From Candidatus Finniella inopinata (GTDB taxonomy: Bacteria; Pseudomonadota; Alphaproteobacteria; Paracaedibacterales; CAITNM01), in NCBI GenBank assembly GCA_945903885.1, contig CAMDPB010000038.1:1-8283 (forward strand): 8,283 nt of DNA, written 5' to 3'. This document shows positions 5,238 through 8,283 of the stretch, in pieces; the first letter of the stretch is position 1; each line of letters starts with the position of its first letter. Both the position numbers and the translations under genes were made by a program. The notes beneath the pieces are model-generated. The model did not search any database. It had not been told where the DNA came from and worked only from the letters and a program-made list of their open reading frames with translations.

Positions 5238-6055
5238 TAGATACGCTTTGCATAAATCAACACGCCACCAAGGGTCTTATTGTGCAGCTGATGCAAAATG
5301 TGGATATAGGTCGCTGAAAATTTAGCAATATCTTTTTCTAAAAAGTGTCCTGTTATTTCCTTCTTTTTATTTTCAAGTTTTTGAAGAAGTTGTTCGTACC
5401 AAACAACAAACGTTTCGCTAAGATCCCTTACTTCCAAAACTTCCCAGCCTGATTCGTACAACTGCTGCTTTATTTTTTTTGTTTGAATAGGGCACATGGG
5501 CTTCCCAGCCAAATCAAGCAGTGGCTCAGTGGTTTCTTCGACACTGTAATCAAAAATCATTAAAATGGTGCCTGGTTTAGAAACTCTTGCTAATTGTCGT
5601 AGCACGGTAACTTTATCTTCAATTGCATACAAAACATTGAATAAGTATATAAATGAAAAGAAGTCTCGATCAAATTTCAAACTGACAGACGCAGCATCTA
5701 CGGAAGAAAATTGAACCTGCTTATATTTGCTTTTTGCATAGTTAATAACAGCTGGGTCAATATCTATCGCCCAAACGTGCTTAAATCCATTTTTCACAAA
5801 GTAATCAGCAGTTCCTCCAAAACCACAGCCAACATCTAGGCAATTGCCTTTTAGAATTTCTGGAAATTCTTGTTTTATTTTGGTTATAACCATATCGACA
5901 GCTTCTTTATCACCCGCATGAGTAAAATCACCCCCGCGCAGTTCTGAGAGCATTAGCCTTGCCTGGTTGAGTTTGGAAACAAAAGGTTTTGATGGCTTCA
6001 ATAAAAAATACCCTCCTATCAACAAAAAAGGGACTACGTACAAAAGCTTCTTCAT
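5237..6055 (-). CDS. Class I SAM-dependent methyltransferase with N-terminal membrane segment
   Basis: The 272 residues begin with MKKLLYVVPFLLIGGYFLLK, which looks like a single membrane anchor or uncleaved signal sequence. A Rossmann methyltransferase domain follows at about 68–172: motif I CLDVGCGFGGTADYF (72–86), the acidic ribose-binding strand VWAIDIDP (94–101), VQFSSVDAASVSL (114–126), and the motif IV region FSFIYLFNVLYAIED with LARVSKPGTILMIFDYS after it. The C-terminal part (about 180–272) contains WYEQLLQKLENKKKEI and ends in LGGVLIYAKR, as in some small-molecule N- or O-methyltransferases. The substrate is unknown. A ribosome-binding site (AAGGA, 8 nt spacing) lies in the end of the SRPBCC gene 5 nt upstream. 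Oddity: a Lys-rich N-terminus before the helix predicts an N-in orientation, which would place the SAM-binding domain outside the cytoplasm, where SAM is not expected. An in-plane or amphipathic attachment could avoid this. Confidence 0.85.
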   Translation of the reverse strand: MKKLLYVVPFLLIGGYFLLKPSKPFVSKLNQARLMLSELRGGDFTHAGDKEAVDMVITKIKQEFPEILKGNCLDVGCGFGGTADYFVKNGFKHVWAIDIDPAVINYAKSKYKQVQFSSVDAASVSLKFDRDFFSFIYLFNVLYAIEDKVTVLRQLARVSKPGTILMIFDYSVEETTEPLLDLAGKPMCPIQTKKIKQQLYESGWEVLEVRDLSETFVVWYEQLLQKLENKKKEITGHFLEKDIAKFSATYIHILHQLHNKTLGGVLIYAKRI

Positions 6056-6060
6056 ATATG

Positions 6061-6486
6061 TTATCCTTTTTGGACAAGAGCTAGCTGTACCAATGTATCC
6101 ATCTGTAGAGCAAATTTGTCAACAACCTTTTGTGCTACCAATTTAATCCACAAGCGCTTCAATATTCCGGTAAAAGTTATAGTAGTTGTTAGTTTAAGTG
6201 CGTTTCCTTCGACATGCATCTCGTGTTTTCCATACATTTTTGCACCCAAAAATTTCGTACAATCGGTAAACATTTTTTCATGGTCAATTTCGACAAGGGA
6301 AATTTGTACTGCAGGTGCACCTTTTGGCTTAAGTTTGAAGGCGCTACCAACTTTAAATGGTTGCTCAAGTTTGCAGTATTCAAGGTCAGCATTCCAAGAA
6401 GGCCATTGATTGATGTCAGTCCATAGTTTCCAGACTTGTTGTGCTGAAACATTTGGATAAACTTTGCTGTATGAACGAACCCACAT
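6061..6486 (-). CDS. SRPBCC (START/polyketide-cyclase-like) family protein
   Basis: SRPBCC proteins have a helix-grip fold with a deep hydrophobic pocket for lipids or aromatic ligands. The predicted 141 residues start MWVRSYSKVYPNVSAQQVW and continue with LWTDINQWPSWNADLEYC, the usual family opening (VWxLWTDxxxWxxWN). Next comes a strand-rich middle (VGSAFKLKPKGAPAVQISLVEID) and a long C-terminal helix (about 108–138). The ligand is unknown. The reading frame extends upstream to a TTG at 6543, but I chose the ATG at 6486. It has an AGAGAG ribosome-binding site 6 nt upstream and matches the family's domain start, and the TTG lies within the −35 box of the apparent promoter and so would not be transcribed from it. 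This is the first gene of an operon with the methyltransferase and GNAT genes, possibly acting on one lipid-like or aromatic substrate (inference). Confidence 0.85.
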   Translation of the reverse strand: MWVRSYSKVYPNVSAQQVWKLWTDINQWPSWNADLEYCKLEQPFKVGSAFKLKPKGAPAVQISLVEIDHEKMFTDCTKFLGAKMYGKHEMHVEGNALKLTTTITFTGILKRLWIKLVAQKVVDKFALQMDTLVQLALVQKG

Positions 6487-6492
6487 ATATGG

Positions 6493-6498
6493 CTCTCT
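6493..6498 (-). promoter_or_regulatory. Ribosome-binding site deciding the SRPBCC start
   Basis: On the − strand AGAGAG lies 6 nt before the ATG at 6486. The same sequence and spacing occur before the secreted-protein gene at 3362. It favours this ATG over the upstream TTG at 6543. Confidence 0.55.
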
Positions 6499-6514
6499 TT
6501 TATTGCATGTGAGT

Positions 6515-6543
6515 ACTATATGAGAACCTTTGGAAATACTCAA
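6515..6543 (-). promoter_or_regulatory. Sigma-70-type promoter of the SRPBCC–methyltransferase–GNAT operon
   Basis: On the − strand TTGAGT (6538–6543), a 17-nt spacer and TATAGT (6515–6520) form a well-spaced promoter with a five-of-six −10 match. Transcription would begin about 6508, giving a leader of about 20 nt that contains the ribosome-binding site for the ATG at 6486. It lies just downstream of the tRNA-Ser gene, so the operon need not depend on tRNA transcription. Confidence 0.6.
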
Positions 6544-6581
6544 CGTAGATTAAAGAAAAGCAGAATTTTAGGGACGACAGC

Positions 6582-6671
6582 TGGCGGAGAGGAAGGGATT
6601 CGAACCCTCGATACGTTTAACCGTATACACGAATTCCAATCGTGCGCCTTCAACCGCTCGGCCACCTCTCC
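6582..6671 (-). tRNA. tRNA-Ser (anticodon GGA)
   Basis: On the − strand a complete 90-nt class II tRNA can be folded. It has a perfect 7-bp acceptor stem (GGAGAGG with CCTCTCC), a D-arm beginning TGGCCGAGCGGTTGAAGGC, an anticodon arm CACGA–TTGGAAT–TCGTG with anticodon GGA (6635–6637), a long variable arm with an ATACG/CGTAT stem, and a T-arm GAGGG–TTCGAAT–CCCTT. Discriminator G is followed by a genome-encoded CCA (6582–6584). The long variable arm and G discriminator identify serine; it decodes UCC and UCU. It lies between xseA and the SRPBCC operon, all on the same strand. No integrase gene or second copy of the tRNA 3' end is seen in the window, so there is no evidence for an integrated element here. 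Confidence 0.97.
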
Positions 6672-6684
6672 AAAGGATTATTGA

Positions 6685-6713
6685 AGGATACTTGATTTCC
6701 TTTTATGCATCAA
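6685..6713 (-). promoter_or_regulatory. Candidate promoter of tRNA-Ser
   Basis: On the − strand TTGATG (6708–6713), 17 nt and TATCCT (6685–6690) lie just upstream of the mature tRNA 5' end at 6671, with correct spacing for a start point a few bases before the tRNA. Both boxes match four of six consensus bases. Part of the segment forms a small CTTGAT/ATCAAG inverted repeat. No T-tailed terminator hairpin is seen after xseA, so read-through from xseA is also possible. Confidence 0.45.
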
Positions 6714-6728
6714 GGGGATTGCTACGCT

Positions 6729-8087
6729 CTAAAACAGTGTCTTCTGTTCTTTAAGTGGTTGCACGCGAACTTTACCATCGGCAAAGTGAATGTTCGCTTC
6801 CTTCATGGCTTTTAGGGTCTGCGCAGATCTAACAACGCCCTTATCGCCTTCCACTAAACAGAACCCCTTTTCTAAGGTTCGTTGGTAGGAATTTTGACTC
6901 AGTAGCATAGCTTGCCACTTCAGGGATTGTTCTTTTTCAAAAAAGGAAGCTGCGAATGCAGTTGTTAAAGGCTGAATGGCTTTTTCTAGTTGTAGTTCTG
7001 CCTGTTCAACATTCTTAAGGGCCGATGGAATTTTTATAGCGTTTAAAAGGTGCTGCTGACGTTCCAAAAACACCACGCTGGAGCGCACATAACGTTCAAA
7101 CCATTCATCTAGCCTTTGATTTTTTTCAAGTACAATTGATGGCAAATCAGGAATTCTGCGGCTTAGGTTTTCCAGCATTAGCTTGTAGCGTTCTTGGGTT
7201 TGCAATGTTATTCGCTGCAACCTTGTTTCTGATTCACTAATGAATAGCTTTAAACTTTGTTGATCTGGCGTAGCAAATTCAGCAGCCGCTGTGGGCGTTG
7301 GCGCGCGCTTGTCAGATGCAAAATCAATTAAGGTTGTGTCGGTTTCGTGGCCAACTGCGGAAATAATAGGAATTTCACTAAATGCTGCTGCACGCACAAC
7401 ATTTTCTTCGTTAAATGCCCATAAATCTTCAAGGCTGCCACCACCGCGCGCCACAATTAGAACATCGGGTCGTTTGGCCAAGTTGTTGAAGCCTTTAATT
7501 GCTGCGGTTATTTGATCAGATGATCCCGGACCCTGCACTAACACTGGCCAAACCAATACGTGACAAGGGAAGCGATCACCAATTCTGTGCAAAATATCAC
7601 GGATAACAGCACCAGTTGGCGAAGTGATTACGCCAATAGTGCTGGGGAATTTGGGCAGGTCACGTTTACGGTCAAACAAGCCTTCTTTTTGTAATTTGAT
7701 TTTTCTGTCTTGCAGAATTTTAAGTAGGGCACCCTGCCCCGCAGCTTCGACGTGGGTAATAACCATTTGGTATTTTGAACGTCCGCCGTAGGTGGTCAGC
7801 TTTCCGGTTGCTATTACTTCTAAACCATCCTGAAGGGGGGCTGTGGTTTTTGTTCCACGCCACATAACGGCATCGAGCACGCAGTCAGTGTCACGCAATG
7901 CAAAATATGCATGACCAGAGCTGTGCAACTTAAAACCCGAAATTTCACCGCGCACGCATACTTGAGCGAATTGCGATTCAACCGCTTTCTTTAAAAGCTG
8001 GGAAAGCTCAGAAACAGAAAAAACCGCTACATTTTCAGCTTGCGCGTACACATTAACCAAACAATTTAATACTTTTATTACATTCAT
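6729..8087 (-). CDS. xseA: Exonuclease VII large subunit
   Basis: XseA is the catalytic large subunit of exonuclease VII, which with several copies of XseB degrades single-stranded DNA into oligonucleotides in both directions. The 452 residues show an N-terminal OB-fold (about 22–115: FSVSELSQLLKKAVE, VRGEISGFKLHSSGHAYFAL). The catalytic domain has GVITSPTGAVIRDILHR (152–168), VLIVARGGGSLEDLWAFNEE (209–228), AVGHETDTTLIDFASDKRAP (244–263) and TPTAAAEF (264–271). A long helical coiled-coil segment (about 278–400) follows, and the C-terminal KGFCLVEGDKGVV motif closes the protein. All core motifs are intact. The ATG at 8087 adds about 20 residues before the usual family start. A GTG at codon 13 (8051) gives a more typical N-terminus but has no Shine-Dalgarno site, whereas a weak AAGAAG precedes the ATG. 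The gene is divergent from hemA across 49 bp. xseB is not in the window. Confidence 0.95.
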   Translation of the reverse strand: MNVIKVLNCLVNVYAQAENVAVFSVSELSQLLKKAVESQFAQVCVRGEISGFKLHSSGHAYFALRDTDCVLDAVMWRGTKTTAPLQDGLEVIATGKLTTYGGRSKYQMVITHVEAAGQGALLKILQDRKIKLQKEGLFDRKRDLPKFPSTIGVITSPTGAVIRDILHRIGDRFPCHVLVWPVLVQGPGSSDQITAAIKGFNNLAKRPDVLIVARGGGSLEDLWAFNEENVVRAAAFSEIPIISAVGHETDTTLIDFASDKRAPTPTAAAEFATPDQQSLKLFISESETRLQRITLQTQERYKLMLENLSRRIPDLPSIVLEKNQRLDEWFERYVRSSVVFLERQQHLLNAIKIPSALKNVEQAELQLEKAIQPLTTAFAASFFEKEQSLKWQAMLLSQNSYQRTLEKGFCLVEGDKGVVRSAQTLKAMKEANIHFADGKVRVQPLKEQKTLF

Positions 8088-8136
8088 AGCACAAAGTCTT
8101 CTTTATGTTTCCATTAAAAACCTGCAAACTACCCCG

Positions 8137-8283
8137 ATGCCTTACGATAATTTTTTTGAGCAAGAGCTTAACGTTTTAAAGTCAGAGGGACGCTACCGTG
8201 TGTTTGCTGATTTAGAGCGGCATGCCCATAATTCACCTGTTGCAACGTGGCATTCTGCCAATGGACCCAAGCCGGTGGTTGTT
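8137..8283 (+). CDS. hemA: 5-aminolevulinate synthase, 5' part (3' end outside window)
   Basis: This enzyme condenses glycine and succinyl-CoA to 5-aminolevulinate, the first step of haem synthesis in the Shemin pathway, using pyridoxal phosphate. Only 49 codons are present and the frame runs open off the right edge. The N-terminal pattern is distinctive for the alphaproteobacterial enzyme: MPYDNFFEQELNVLKSEGRY (1–20), then RVFADLERHA (21–30) and VATWHS (35–40). The catalytic lysine and cofactor-binding parts lie beyond the window. There is no clear Shine-Dalgarno site before the ATG and no in-frame upstream start. It is transcribed away from xseA. The assignment rests on a short but characteristic segment. 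Confidence 0.85.
   Translation, partial: MPYDNFFEQELNVLKSEGRYRVFADLERHAHNSPVATWHSANGPKPVVV

Noticed and set aside
6487..6543. Upstream TTG start giving a 160-residue SRPBCC protein
   Set aside because: The TTG coincides with the −35 box of a good promoter, the extra 19 residues do not fit the family's start, and the ATG at 6486 has its own ribosome-binding site.
6061..6671. Genomic island integrated at the tRNA-Ser gene
   Set aside because: There is no integrase, no second copy of the tRNA 3' end and no direct repeat in the window; the genes next to it look like ordinary bacterial enzymes.
8088..8136. Divergent promoters between xseA and hemA
   Set aside because: The 49-bp gap must hold or flank start signals, but I could not find −35 and −10 boxes with acceptable match and spacing on either strand.

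Overview
The window looks like a low-GC alphaproteobacterial chromosome segment. Three things point there. The gene order fliL–fliM–DUF6468–motE is an alphaproteobacterial flagellar arrangement. The right edge carries the start of a 5-aminolevulinate synthase gene (hemA, Shemin/C4 pathway), which is typical of the class. The FliM, XseA and LolD sequences resemble alphaproteobacterial versions. The AT-rich composition, and one small protein ending in a eukaryote-type prenylation motif, would suit a protist- or amoeba-associated lineage such as Holosporales; that placement is inference and cannot be proven from the window.

Layout. (1) Positions 1–2488, + strand: a tightly packed flagellar operon with the 3' part of fliL, then fliM, a membrane-anchored DUF6468 protein and a secreted MotE-type protein. 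(2) Positions about 2393–3421, − strand: a self-contained two-gene unit. It has a candidate sigma-70 promoter (3393–3421), a Ser/Thr-rich protein with a signal peptide (2922–3362), a small protein of unknown family ending in CVIS (2496–2876), and a strong intrinsic terminator (2393–2422) that lies inside the motE coding sequence on the opposite strand. (3) Positions 3448–4808, + strand: lolD (lipoprotein-release ATPase) and an AlkD-like DNA glycosylase gene, 2 nt apart. (4) Positions 4794–6543, − strand: an operon of SRPBCC protein, SAM methyltransferase with an N-terminal membrane segment, and GNAT acetyltransferase, with its own well-formed promoter. It converges on alkD with a 15-bp overlap of 3' ends. 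(5) Positions 6582–6713: tRNA-Ser(GGA), − strand, with encoded CCA and a candidate promoter. (6) Positions 6729–8087, − strand: xseA, exonuclease VII large subunit. (7) Position 8137 to the window end, + strand: the first 49 codons of hemA.

Most of the window is ordinary housekeeping and motility sequence. The part that deserves attention is the − strand pair between motE and lolD. The two proteins match no family I recognise. The unit has its own apparent start and stop signals. The second protein ends in Cys-Cys-Phe-Gly-Met-Cys-Val-Ile-Ser, the layout of a CaaX box with neighbouring palmitoylatable cysteines as in Ras proteins. I read it as a candidate host-directed effector that would be prenylated inside a eukaryotic host. 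This is a sequence-pattern hypothesis, not an established function. No stretch longer than 300 bases lacks a gene; the largest gaps are 3363–3447 (promoters), 6487–6581 (promoter and leader) and 6672–6728 (tRNA promoter).
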